Shown: positions 16,276 through 25,088 of the stretch, piece by piece
Position numbering within the stretch: position 1 is the stretch's first letter
Layout: every line of letters starts with the position of its first letter
From: JALOLV01 sp046295175
Lineage (GTDB): Bacteria; Bacteroidota; Bacteroidia; Cytophagales; Spirosomataceae
Length of the DNA stretch: 64,000 bases
NCBI GenBank assembly: GCA_046295175.1
Contig: JBKBNY010000009.1
Location: forward strand, 62,001-126,000
Direction: 5' to 3'
Notes under the pieces: model-generated
Told to the model about the DNA's origin: nothing
Databases searched by the model: none
Seen by the model: only the letters and a program-made list of their open reading frames with translations
Translations under genes and position numbers: made by a program

Positions 16276-18483
16276 ATGGCAACAATAAATTTCTATCTCG
16301 ACAAACCAGACAAAAAAGGATTTGCTCCAATACACTTAAGAATTAATTGCTCTGGAACACAAATTAAACTTGCTACAGGACAGAAAATTGCCCCAGAACT
16401 TTTCGACAAACAAAAGCAACGAGCAATTGGACAGACGAATGATATAATTGAAATCAATCATTATTTAAACTTTCTTAATGAACGAGCAGACGAAATGTTG
16501 CATCATTCAAACAAGCGAACCTACACCCAAGAAGAAATAAAAGACATTCTTAACCAACATATTGACAGTTATAAAGACAATCATACAGTGAATATTGTAA
16601 AAGAACAAATGTCACTTTACGGTAACCCATTCACATTTGTTGACCTTTTTGCAGGTGCAGGTGGTTTTAGTGAAGGTTTTCTGCAAGCAGAATTTAATGA
16701 CAAATTTTTTGATTTCATTGCTGCAAGTGACATCAACGAAAATTGTGAACTAACGCATATTGTCAGGTACAATCATCAACTTGGTTTAAATGCTGAATTT
16801 TTAAGACAAGACATAACGGAACCAGATTTTTTAGACAATTTCCTCAAAAAAATTGGTGAAAAAAAAATTGATGTGGTCTGTGGTGGTCCGCCTTGTCAGA
16901 GTTTTAGTTTAGCTGGAAAACGAAAGAAGTTTGATAAAAAAGACGACCTGTTTTCACATTATCTGGAAGTAATAAAGGTTTTACAACCTAAATACTTCAT
17001 AATGGAGAATGTAAAAGGTATTTTGACCAAAGAAGATGGCAAAATCAAAGATTTGATTATTCAAGAAATCAATTCAATTGTTGACACGAAAGAAATACCT
17101 GTTTTGGTTTCGTTTATCCGTAAAATGAAATCGAACAATAACAGCTTTATCCTTGAATGTATTATCAAACGTATTGAAATCGAAACACTCCGTGAATCAG
17201 AGGTTGAAAATGGAAGAGAACAATTCATTCAGTTTGTTGATAATCGTTTCAAACAATTGACACCAAAAATTGCAGACTACAAGACAAGTAAAACAGACCA
17301 AAGAATTAATACAATTCGACATGGATTCAACATTTTAGCCCGAACAAAAGAATGGGATAAATTAAAACGTGATATAATCAAAGAGAAAGACTATTGTAAT
17401 ATAGATAGTGATGCTTTCGTTGAAAAATTTACATTATTTTTAACTCACATTAGTTCAGAAAATGTAATTGAACAAATTGAAAATTCTTTCAATGATTTAA
17501 AAGTTCCGAATGCTTATAAAAGTGATTGTTCGGATATTATTACAGCACTTAAAATTTATACTTCATCATTCGATGAAACTGTGGAGATATTACAAAATAT
17601 TGCTGACAGCAAACAAAAAGCAGAATTGAGAGGGATTTTAGATAGCATAAGACTTTACAAAATAGAAAAACCATTTGTTGCCAATTCCTCTAATTATGGG
17701 GTACCACAAAATCGTGAAAGAGTGTTGTTTATAGGTTGCCGTAAAGACCAAAAATTTATTTCTGAAATTCCTGCAACAGTTAAGGAAAACGAAAAAGTTA
17801 CTGTCTTTGAAGCTTTGTATGACCTTGACTTTATTGGCAACAATGAAGAAGCTCATCATTATGAATCAGTGGACATTTCAAAGCAGTTTAACGGAACTGC
17901 CGAAAAAATGAAAAGTCTTTTAAGAAAAAGAACTGTTGAAGGTAGAGAAAATCCGAAGATTGGCAAATCATTTTCAGAGTGGTCGAGAGAAGGAAGATTA
18001 ATTGAAAGGTATCAACCTAAAACCAAACCTTTTTATGTTAAAAATTTTGAAGGTCTTCAAAAAGGTGAAAAGTATTTTGACATTCTCAACAATCACAAAA
18101 CGAGCAATCAAAACGAAGATGTTATCAAACGACTTGAAATCATATTGAAAAACGGTGATTATAAAAAGGCTCAATGTGATTTAGAAGAATGTGGCCTAAC
18201 TTCAAATAAAAGGAGTTACAACGTATTAAAACCAGATTCACAAAGCCCGACCGTAATGACTATTGCAGATGATTATATTCATTATAAAACACCCAGAGCC
18301 TTAACAGTTAGAGAAATGGCAAGACTACAGTCCTTTGATGATTCATTTGTGTTTCAAGGTAAGCGTTCAACAGGTGGCAACAATAGAAAAACTGAAGTTC
18401 CTCAATATACTTTAGTTGGAAATGCTGTTCCACCTTTGATGGCAAGAGCCATTGCAATGGAAATTTTAAAAAATATTAAATGA
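16276..18483 (+). CDS. DNA (cytosine-5) methyltransferase with N-terminal recombinase arm domain
   Basis: The 735-residue enzyme would transfer a methyl group from SAM to C5 of cytosine, protecting sites from the adjacent endonuclease. Motifs I (FVDLFAGAGGFSEGF, residues about 121-135), IV (GGPPCQSFS, catalytic C207), VI (MENVKG, about 245), VIII (VPQNRERVLFIG, about 480), IX (RALTVREMARLQSF) and X (GNAVPPLMA) are intact. Two things are odd. Residues 1-95 (TINFYLDKPDKKGFAPIHLR and onwards) look like the arm DNA-binding domain of Bacteroidota tyrosine recombinases, with no catalytic recombinase part. About 200 residues of helical sequence are inserted between motifs VI and VIII. The stop codon overlaps the endonuclease start by 4 bases. 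Confidence 0.93.
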   Translation: MATINFYLDKPDKKGFAPIHLRINCSGTQIKLATGQKIAPELFDKQKQRAIGQTNDIIEINHYLNFLNERADEMLHHSNKRTYTQEEIKDILNQHIDSYKDNHTVNIVKEQMSLYGNPFTFVDLFAGAGGFSEGFLQAEFNDKFFDFIAASDINENCELTHIVRYNHQLGLNAEFLRQDITEPDFLDNFLKKIGEKKIDVVCGGPPCQSFSLAGKRKKFDKKDDLFSHYLEVIKVLQPKYFIMENVKGILTKEDGKIKDLIIQEINSIVDTKEIPVLVSFIRKMKSNNNSFILECIIKRIEIETLRESEVENGREQFIQFVDNRFKQLTPKIADYKTSKTDQRINTIRHGFNILARTKEWDKLKRDIIKEKDYCNIDSDAFVEKFTLFLTHISSENVIEQIENSFNDLKVPNAYKSDCSDIITALKIYTSSFDETVEILQNIADSKQKAELRGILDSIRLYKIEKPFVANSSNYGVPQNRERVLFIGCRKDQKFISEIPATVKENEKVTVFEALYDLDFIGNNEEAHHYESVDISKQFNGTAEKMKSLLRKRTVEGRENPKIGKSFSEWSREGRLIERYQPKTKPFYVKNFEGLQKGEKYFDILNNHKTSNQNEDVIKRLEIILKNGDYKKAQCDLEECGLTSNKRSYNVLKPDSQSPTVMTIADDYIHYKTPRALTVREMARLQSFDDSFVFQGKRSTGGNNRKTEVPQYTLVGNAVPPLMARAIAMEILKNIK

Positions 18484-19658
18484 GAGTACTAACATCGGAA
18501 GAACAAAGTAGAATCAAACTACTAACTAAAAATCAAGTTTCGTTAACGCTAATTGAGCCGACAGAAACAGGATTGAAAAAGTCTATTATGGATGCAACTG
18601 GTTCTGTAAGAAGTTTCTTGAAGGAAAATCAAATTCATGACTACGATTTGCAAGGGCAAGGTCCAGAGAATATAGTTCAAATAAATGCAATCATATACGA
18701 AAACTTTAAAGTAACCAATTCAACAGCCTCACTTTACAGACCACAAACAAAAAAAGGAGACCCAAGAATTTGGTTTTCTGGACTTACTAAAATTGTGAAT
18801 CCGAATGACATTGTTGCGATAATTTATTTTGCTGACTCATTTCACATTTTCAATCTCACGCAACTGAATGTTGAAGCATTATTAAATTCAAAAATTTTAA
18901 ATCCTTTAAAAGAACTGATTTCAGAGATTAGTAGTAATTCAACAGAAATAGCGTTTGAACTTTTGGCTATGCTACGTAAAGTTGCAAGTTCAGGGCCTAT
19001 TAAGTCAATGGTTGCAGCAGACACATCCGTTGGACGAACACTTGAAACTGCTTTAGGAATTGACATTAATTCTTCAAAACAGCCAGACTACAAAGGCATT
19101 GAATTAAAATCTTTTAGAAGTAGCAGAACAAACAGAAAGAATTTGTTTGCCCAAGTTCCAGATTGGACATTGAGTAAATTCAAAAGTTCAGCAGAAATTT
19201 TGGATGCATTTGGCTATAAACGTGGTGACGACTTCAAATTGTATTGTACGGTTTCAGCCATAACAAGAAACTCTCAAGGTCTTGCTTTAAAATTGGATTC
19301 TGACATCAAGCAATTGATTGAGAACTCTGATAAAACAGAAATTGGGGACTTTGTTGTCTGGCCATTAAATACACTTCATAACAGACTACTTGAAAAACAT
19401 AAGGAAACTTTCTGGGTAGAAGCTACGAGTACATACATTGACGGAATTGAGCATTTTCAATATTCAATGGTTGAACACACAAAAAAGCCTATTACATCGC
19501 AGTTTGACATACTTATTGACCAAGGAATTATAACTTTAGACCATTTAATAAAACGAAACACAGATGGAAAGGTAGTTGAAAAAGGCCCCATTTTTAAAAT
19601 CAAACCGAGTGGACTTGACTTATTATTTCCACCAAGTGAAAAATACAATCTAAAATAA
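18480..19658 (+). CDS. MvaI/BcnI-like type II restriction endonuclease
   Basis: The 392-residue protein carries GRTLETALGI followed by NSSKQPDYKGIELKSFR (residues about 185-213). This gives E189 and the D203-x4-E208-x-K210 pattern of the MvaI/BcnI family, monomeric nickase-like enzymes that cut CCWGG or CCSGG. The N-terminal 170 residues are a separate region that may help recognition. It overlaps the methyltransferase gene by ATGA, which fits a translationally coupled type II unit in which the methylase is made first. The recognition sequence cannot be deduced from the gene alone. The unit sits between a repair operon and metF, consistent with horizontal gain. Confidence 0.85.
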   Translation: MRVLTSEEQSRIKLLTKNQVSLTLIEPTETGLKKSIMDATGSVRSFLKENQIHDYDLQGQGPENIVQINAIIYENFKVTNSTASLYRPQTKKGDPRIWFSGLTKIVNPNDIVAIIYFADSFHIFNLTQLNVEALLNSKILNPLKELISEISSNSTEIAFELLAMLRKVASSGPIKSMVAADTSVGRTLETALGIDINSSKQPDYKGIELKSFRSSRTNRKNLFAQVPDWTLSKFKSSAEILDAFGYKRGDDFKLYCTVSAITRNSQGLALKLDSDIKQLIENSDKTEIGDFVVWPLNTLHNRLLEKHKETFWVEATSTYIDGIEHFQYSMVEHTKKPITSQFDILIDQGIITLDHLIKRNTDGKVVEKGPIFKIKPSGLDLLFPPSEKYNLK

Positions 19659-19700
19659 CTTCTCGAAGTAAAAAAATTGATATACTAAAATTTAGCAAAT

Positions 19701-19760
19701 GCTGTTGTCTTGTCCTAAAAAAGGTCTAAACTGTAATATAGACCTTTCAAGGAAGACAGC
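19701..19760. terminator. Long hairpin between convergent genes
   Basis: AAGGTCTA (19721-19728) pairs with TAGACCTT (19739-19746), extended by an A-T pair on the outside. A broken outer stem links GCTGT..TCTT (19701-19711) with AAGACAGC (19753-19760). It separates the restriction gene from metF and could terminate both, although T tracts are weak. Confidence 0.55.
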
Positions 19761-19797
19761 AACTCCCCAAAAAGATAGCTACAACTTGAAAACTCCA

Positions 19798-20754
19798 TTA
19801 AAACAACTGCTTTGCAACAGCCATTGTTGTATCTGATTTGCTCATTGTGTAGAAGTGCAACGATGGTACCCCAAACTCTACCAATTCGCGGCATTGTTGC
19901 ACACACCATTCGATACCCACTTGTTTGGCGGCTTTATCGTTCTCGCAGCTTTCTACGGCCTTGCGTAAATCGGCTGGTAAATCTAAGTAGAAAATCTTAG
20001 GTAGAATATCTAATTGCTTTTTGGTAGCCAAAATCTTCAAACCCGGAATTATCGGGATATTGATTCCATTTTGGCGGCATTTATTGACAAAATCGAAGTA
20101 TTTTTTGTTGTCAAAAAACATCTGAGTTACTACATAATCGGCACCCGCATCTACTTTTCTTTTGAGGTTATCAAAATCAAATTCGAGTGTATCGGCCTCA
20201 AAATGTTTTTCTGGATACGCCGCTACCCCGATACAAAAATCGCTTGCGTTGAGGTATTCAGCTTCTTCGTGCAGGTATTTACCCACATTCATATCTTTGA
20301 TTTGACCGACTAATTCATTGGCGTAGTGGTGTCCGCCGTTTTTAGGTTTGAAAGTATTGTAGGGCTTGGCGGCATCGCCTCTGAGGGCCAAGACATTGTC
20401 GATTCCTAGATAATTGAGGTCAATCAAGAAATCTTCGGTATCGTCTTTGGTAAAGCCTCCACAAAGTACATGTGGCACAGGGTCAACCCCAAATTTATGC
20501 AGAATCGAAGCACAAATACCAACCGTACCGGGGCGTTTGCGGGTACTCATTTGCTTGGTAGTACCGTCGGGCATTTGTTTGTCGAAATATTCTTCACGGT
20601 GAAAAGTAACATCAATAAAAGCAGGTTTTAGCTCCAACATCGGCTCAATCGAACCCAATAATTCATTGATGTCGGTGCCTTTCGCGGGCGGAATTATCTC
20701 AATCGAAAAAAGTGGTTTGCCATTGGCTTGCTGGATGTGGTCGGTTACTTTCAT
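19798..20754 (-). CDS. metF: 5,10-methylenetetrahydrofolate reductase
   Basis: This 318-residue flavoprotein reduces methylene-THF to methyl-THF, the methyl donor for methionine synthesis. Visible motifs are FSIEIIPP near the N-terminus, AFIDVTFHREEY, VPHVLCGGFTKDD, NVLALRGDAAKP (substrate binding) and GADYVVTQMFFDNKKYFDFV, with PIIPGLKIL and the C-terminal PSLHFYTMS. The length and order match the MetF family. No SAM riboswitch was recognised in the 250-base upstream region. Confidence 0.96.
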   Translation of the reverse strand: MKVTDHIQQANGKPLFSIEIIPPAKGTDINELLGSIEPMLELKPAFIDVTFHREEYFDKQMPDGTTKQMSTRKRPGTVGICASILHKFGVDPVPHVLCGGFTKDDTEDFLIDLNYLGIDNVLALRGDAAKPYNTFKPKNGGHHYANELVGQIKDMNVGKYLHEEAEYLNASDFCIGVAAYPEKHFEADTLEFDFDNLKRKVDAGADYVVTQMFFDNKKYFDFVNKCRQNGINIPIIPGLKILATKKQLDILPKIFYLDLPADLRKAVESCENDKAAKQVGIEWCVQQCRELVEFGVPSLHFYTMSKSDTTMAVAKQLF

Positions 20755-21009
20755 TGATTTATCTTTTATCGTAAATTATGCCTTTTTATAATCAATTCAT
20801 CTATAATGATGAAATATTTTGTATAAATTATCTATAAACATCTGCAATTATAGATAAAATATACTTTACTTCAAAATTTTGTAGTAAATATATCTTTAGA
20901 AAAATTAGATTCGTTATAAATATTTACAAAAAAATAATTATGTCTTGTAACTTTTTGTTAAAAAATAGTCTTATTCTTATAATTCAATTAATATTAACTT
21001 AATCAAAGT

Positions 21010-21399
21010 ATGAAAAAAACAATCCTATTACTGTTTTGTGCGATTCTATTCGTTAGTTTAAATTCAAATGCACAAAGTTCTTCATCTACAATCACAACCA
21101 CAGTAGCCACTGTTGACCCAGCAGTTTACCAAGATTACGTGGGCAAATACAAATTTAAAGAAGCACCCTTCCAGGAAGTAATCGTAACCGTAAAAGACAA
21201 CAAAATGTACGGTGAAGCGGTTGGACAAGGTTCGGCTGAATTGGCTCCGACAAAAGAAACATCGACCGATAATGAAATTTATGAAGTGGTGGGTTACGGT
21301 GGAACAACCAAATTTATCCGTGATTCAAATCGTAAAGTGATAAAAGTGATTTTGAATATTCAGGGTAATGACCTCGAAGGAGAGAAAGTTGTTGAATAA
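21010..21399 (+). CDS. Small exported protein, DUF3471-like
   Basis: The 129-residue product has a signal peptide (MKKTILLLFCAILFVSLNSNAQ). It then has a short Ser/Thr-rich linker and a domain of about 90 residues starting VYQDYVGKYKFKEAPFQEVI. This resembles the DUF3471/beta-barrel extension often found at the C-terminus of beta-lactamase-family proteins ('Y.GkY' opening), here alone. It is probably periplasmic. It converges on the TonB receptor gene and shares a bidirectional hairpin with it. Confidence 0.7.
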   Translation: MKKTILLLFCAILFVSLNSNAQSSSSTITTTVATVDPAVYQDYVGKYKFKEAPFQEVIVTVKDNKMYGEAVGQGSAELAPTKETSTDNEIYEVVGYGGTTKFIRDSNRKVIKVILNIQGNDLEGEKVVE

Positions 21400-21415
21400 T
21401 TGAGTTTGAGAATAC

Positions 21416-21450
21416 AAAAGATGCACGTTTGGTTAGACGTGCATCCTTTG
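21416..21450. terminator. Bidirectional terminator
   Basis: GATGCACGT (21420-21428) pairs with ACGTGCATC (21437-21445), with flanking A-rich and T-rich arms. It lies between convergent genes. Confidence 0.75.
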
Positions 21451-21456
21451 TTTTAT

Positions 21457-23733
21457 TTATATCTCCCAACGATAATTAATAAGCGGAATCATGCCCAATT
21501 GGTACTTGCGAATGACTTTTTTCTGGAACGTGTCGTAATAGCTGAAAGATTCATTTTGGTAATTGGCAACATTCTGAATATCAATCGAAAACATTCGAGA
21601 ATACTTAGTTTTAGATTTCTTAAAATAAACCCTAACATCTGGTCTAAAATAATCTTTTTGTTTAACCGTCCAAGCCTTTGATTCATCGTAAATCGTTGTG
21701 TTTGCCCTTGCCGATGCAGCTTCGTCAATCGGAGTTTCTCTAAAACCTCCCAACCAATTGATTCGGGCATTTATTCCCCAAAAACGTCCGCGGGTTTTTG
21801 CCCATTCTTTTCCGATTGTGGCATTGAAAATATGGTTCCCGTTGAATCTTGTATCGCGTTTTTTGCCATCGGCGGCTACATAAGTCGAATTATAAAGCGA
21901 TAGATTGACTAATGAATAAAAACCGTTGGTTATGTATTGTTGGTAAGTTAATTCGACTCCGTAATTTTCACCAGTTCCATTAGGAGAAAGCATCATCGGG
22001 ATTGGCCCGTTGCTCAGATTGATTAGTGAATAACTATAACCTAATGACTCGCTACTCGTTAAACTTTTTATCGGGATTCTGAATAAACTTTGGTAGTACA
22101 ATTCGGTTTTGAAATAGCTATTATTTTTGAAATTTATTTGATTTCCAAGTACCAAATGATGCGATTTTATAAGATTATTGGTCGTGCCAAGTACCATTTG
22201 ACTGTGCAATCCATACGCAAGATTAATACTGCTACGATTGCCAATTTTGTATTGAGCCGATAAGCGAGGCTCGGCCGATGTTGTGGTATAAAGTTGTAAA
22301 TAATTTGCCAAATATAAACCTGCATTAAAGCTTAACTTTGGACTCGCAGCTATATTTAGATTGGCAAATGGGTGAATGCCGAAGACATCGGCATCGTATT
22401 TTCTTAGGTTGCTACCTGCAGCTACAATACTTGGATTTACACTTTGAGCCGATTTGTCAATATAAATACCCGATTTTATTCTTAAAATTGGATTGATTCG
22501 ATACGTAAATGCAGTGTAAAATGCCGTTTTTCGGTCATCTATACTGTCTTCATCGTTGATTCGGTTGTTTATCAAACTTTGTCTAAAACTCTCATGACTC
22601 GAAAGTGCAAACGAAGTGTACCAATTGCCGTTATCACCAATCTTGACGTTGTGAGTAAGTCCGATAGCTCCCATTCGGTTCTCAAAAGTAATGTCTTGTA
22701 GGTCTTTTTCAAATTCTTTTAGGCTATCTACTTTTGCATTGAAAACATTGCTACTGACGCCCCCCATCCCGAAAATTGTGAATGTGCCAGCTCCCTTGGT
22801 TGGGAAATTTAGATTGAACGATAAATCTTGGAATCGGATGTCTTCATCGCCAAATTTTATTCCCATCATACTTAAAAGACCTGTAAACGAATACCGATAA
22901 TTGACCAAATAACTTGCTTTTGAGCGTTTAGAAAGTGGTCCCTCAGTGGCTAAATCGACTCCGATGATTCCTGCTTGAGCCGTGAACTCGTGTTTTTGGT
23001 CGTTGCCTTTTCGCAGACGCATATCCATCACACCCGCAGTAGCGTTGCCGTATTCGGCAGGAAAAGCACCAGTCAAAAAGTTCATATTGCCTAAAAGTTG
23101 TGCCGATAGAATGTTGACCCCTCCTGCATTTTGTGTTGCACGGTCATTGAAGGTTCCCGCATTACTCAAGTGATTTGGGTTTACAATCTCGACACCCTCC
23201 AAACGCCACTGTACACCATTGGGTGAGTTGCCACGTATCACCATCCCGTTTGCTTGGTCGTTATCGTTTGCCACACCCGCAAATGCAGTTGCCAGACGGG
23301 CAGGGTCAAGAAACGTGGCAGGATAACGCATCACTTGCTCCATAGTGATGTTCTGAATACTCGTCAATGCCCCAGAAATATTATTTGATGCTGCTTTTAC
23401 AGTAGCTTCACTAAGTTCTTTTGAAGTTTCTTTTAATTTAATATCCAGAATCATTTCTTTACCAGATTCGAGGATAAGTTCGGTGATTTTTTGGGTTTGA
23501 TAACCAACAAAGGTTACTTGGAGTTGGTAGCGTCCTACTGGTACTTTTTCGATGATGAATTCGCCATTTTCGTTTGATTTTGTCCCCAAACTTGTATTTA
23601 CCAATGAAATTGATGCACCTCCAAGCAGTTTTTCGCTGTCAATATCCGAGACTTTCCCACGAATCGTTTGCGTATTTTGTGCAAAGAGAACACCCGAAGA
23701 AAGCAATATCAAAAGAAGTATTTTTTTATACAT
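21457..23733 (-). CDS. TonB-dependent outer-membrane receptor with CarboxypepD_reg-like domain
   Basis: This 758-residue protein has a signal peptide (residues 1-18) and a CarboxypepD_reg-like domain (about 20-105, IRGKVSDIDSEKLLGGASIS). A plug domain (about 125-230, MVIRGNSPNGVQWRLEGVEI and GAFPAEYGNATAGVMDMRLR) and a beta-barrel to the C-terminus follow. It would import an energised substrate across the outer membrane. There is no SusD partner and no neighbouring uptake enzyme, so the substrate is unknown. It is a short member compared with SusC proteins (about 1000 residues). Confidence 0.92.
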   Translation of the reverse strand: MYKKILLLILLSSGVLFAQNTQTIRGKVSDIDSEKLLGGASISLVNTSLGTKSNENGEFIIEKVPVGRYQLQVTFVGYQTQKITELILESGKEMILDIKLKETSKELSEATVKAASNNISGALTSIQNITMEQVMRYPATFLDPARLATAFAGVANDNDQANGMVIRGNSPNGVQWRLEGVEIVNPNHLSNAGTFNDRATQNAGGVNILSAQLLGNMNFLTGAFPAEYGNATAGVMDMRLRKGNDQKHEFTAQAGIIGVDLATEGPLSKRSKASYLVNYRYSFTGLLSMMGIKFGDEDIRFQDLSFNLNFPTKGAGTFTIFGMGGVSSNVFNAKVDSLKEFEKDLQDITFENRMGAIGLTHNVKIGDNGNWYTSFALSSHESFRQSLINNRINDEDSIDDRKTAFYTAFTYRINPILRIKSGIYIDKSAQSVNPSIVAAGSNLRKYDADVFGIHPFANLNIAASPKLSFNAGLYLANYLQLYTTTSAEPRLSAQYKIGNRSSINLAYGLHSQMVLGTTNNLIKSHHLVLGNQINFKNNSYFKTELYYQSLFRIPIKSLTSSESLGYSYSLINLSNGPIPMMLSPNGTGENYGVELTYQQYITNGFYSLVNLSLYNSTYVAADGKKRDTRFNGNHIFNATIGKEWAKTRGRFWGINARINWLGGFRETPIDEAASARANTTIYDESKAWTVKQKDYFRPDVRVYFKKSKTKYSRMFSIDIQNVANYQNESFSYYDTFQKKVIRKYQLGMIPLINYRWEI

Positions 23734-23760
23734 TGTAGTTTTGATTACTTAAAATAATCA

Positions 23761-23768
23761 CAAATTTA
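23761..23768 (-). promoter_or_regulatory. Candidate -7 box of the TonB receptor gene
   Basis: On the minus strand TAAATTTG matches the Bacteroidota -7 element TAnnTTTG exactly, 27 bases before the start codon. No good -33 element was found at the expected spacing. Confidence 0.3.
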
Positions 23769-23944
23769 TGTACAAAAACCCAATTTTAGCCGTATTGAAT
23801 TGTATTTAGTAGAATATTTACCGAATTGACAATTTTTAGCAATGATTGTTGATAAAATGGTTAGAAAGTGATAATATTCAGTATTTCTACTCTAAAACTT
23901 TTAGATAAGAATTGGTAAATTTCCGTCCAATAACCCTTCAAACG

Positions 23945-25018
23945 ATGCCATTTTATCAAAACCTTAAAGTCAAAAACAAAGATGGGTCTGAAAACCCAAC
24001 CGATAAACGTACAGTCGAACGCCTTTTGGAACTTCGGAAAGAGGTAAAAAAGCAAGGCATTCCTGAGCGAACACTCAATAAAACGCTGTTACTGGCCACA
24101 TGGAATATCCGCGATTTTGATAAACCTATTTTTGGTTCACGACTGCAAGAATCTTACTACTATATTGCTGAAATTATTTCGCATTTTGATATTGTCGCGA
24201 TTCAAGAAGTCTATAAAGATTTAACAGGATTGAATAACTTGATGCGGATTTTGGGAAGTGATTGGAATTACCTTTTTAGTGATGTAACCGAAGGTAACCA
24301 AGGCAATGATGAATGTATGGCTTTTGTTTATGATACCCGCAAGGTGCGATTTGGCGGCTTAGCGGGTGAAATGGTGCTACCTCCAAACCCTGACGGAACA
24401 CCTGCAAGTCAGATTTGGCGAACACCGATGATTTGTGGATTTAGGGCCGAATGGGCCAAGTTTATGTTGTGTTCGGTTCATATACTATGGGGAAAAGGCA
24501 GTGGGGATAGTCCACCCGATAGAGTGGCTGAAATTGAAAAAGTTGCTCAGTTTTTGAAGCGACGAACCGAAGACGAAACCGCCTGGGCAAGAAAATTAAT
24601 TTTGGTTGGTGATTTCAATATCGCAAAAAATACCGACCCAACTTTCAAGCCACTTGCCGATGCAGGCTTCAAAATGCCCGATTTATTGAAAGATATACAC
24701 ACTAATGCTCTAAAAAATAAACAATATGATAAGATAGTATTTAGAGAGAAGGAGAATTCGCTGAACTTTTTGAAAGGTGGTGCATTTGATTTTTATGAGG
24801 TTGTTTATAAGAAATCGGATGAGGTTGTTTATGAGCCATTTATGGGGAAAAGTTATTCTGTTAAAAGTGATGGCACGGCAAGAACCCCTAAACAAAAAAG
24901 TGATTATTATGAGGATTGGAGAACGCATCAAATGTCAGACCATTTACCGCTTTGGGTTGAATTTGAGATTGATTTTGCCGATGAATATTTAGAAGATAAG
25001 CTCAAGGACGAAAATTGA
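23945..25018 (+). CDS. Endonuclease/exonuclease/phosphatase-family protein
   Basis: This 357-residue protein has the EEP (DNase I-like) fold. LLLATWNIRDFDKP (metal-binding N), DIVAIQEVYKDL (catalytic E), SVHILWGKG (H), LILVGDFNIAKNTDP (D-x-N) and the terminal MSDHLPLWVEF (catalytic D-H) are present in order. Substrate could be nucleic acid or a phosphoester; a nuclease role is not proven. No signal peptide is seen. The ATG at 23945 is preferred over a TTG 33 bases upstream because it gives a normal N-terminus. Confidence 0.88.
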   Translation: MPFYQNLKVKNKDGSENPTDKRTVERLLELRKEVKKQGIPERTLNKTLLLATWNIRDFDKPIFGSRLQESYYYIAEIISHFDIVAIQEVYKDLTGLNNLMRILGSDWNYLFSDVTEGNQGNDECMAFVYDTRKVRFGGLAGEMVLPPNPDGTPASQIWRTPMICGFRAEWAKFMLCSVHILWGKGSGDSPPDRVAEIEKVAQFLKRRTEDETAWARKLILVGDFNIAKNTDPTFKPLADAGFKMPDLLKDIHTNALKNKQYDKIVFREKENSLNFLKGGAFDFYEVVYKKSDEVVYEPFMGKSYSVKSDGTARTPKQKSDYYEDWRTHQMSDHLPLWVEFEIDFADEYLEDKLKDEN

Positions 25019-25050
25019 TTGATGGATTTTTAATCTATTAATTCTTATTT

Positions 25051-25082
25051 TTGGTTAGGGTGGTTAAAACCGCCCTAACCAA
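25051..25082. terminator. Bidirectional terminator
   Basis: TTGGTTAGGGTGGTT (25051-25065) pairs with AACCGCCCTAACCAA (25068-25082), with one G-T pair, between convergent genes. Confidence 0.75.
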
Positions 25083-25088
25083 TTCTGT

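Noticed and set aside
20755..21009. SAM riboswitch upstream of metF
   Set aside because: The region is simple AT-rich sequence without the conserved stems or core bases of known SAM riboswitches.
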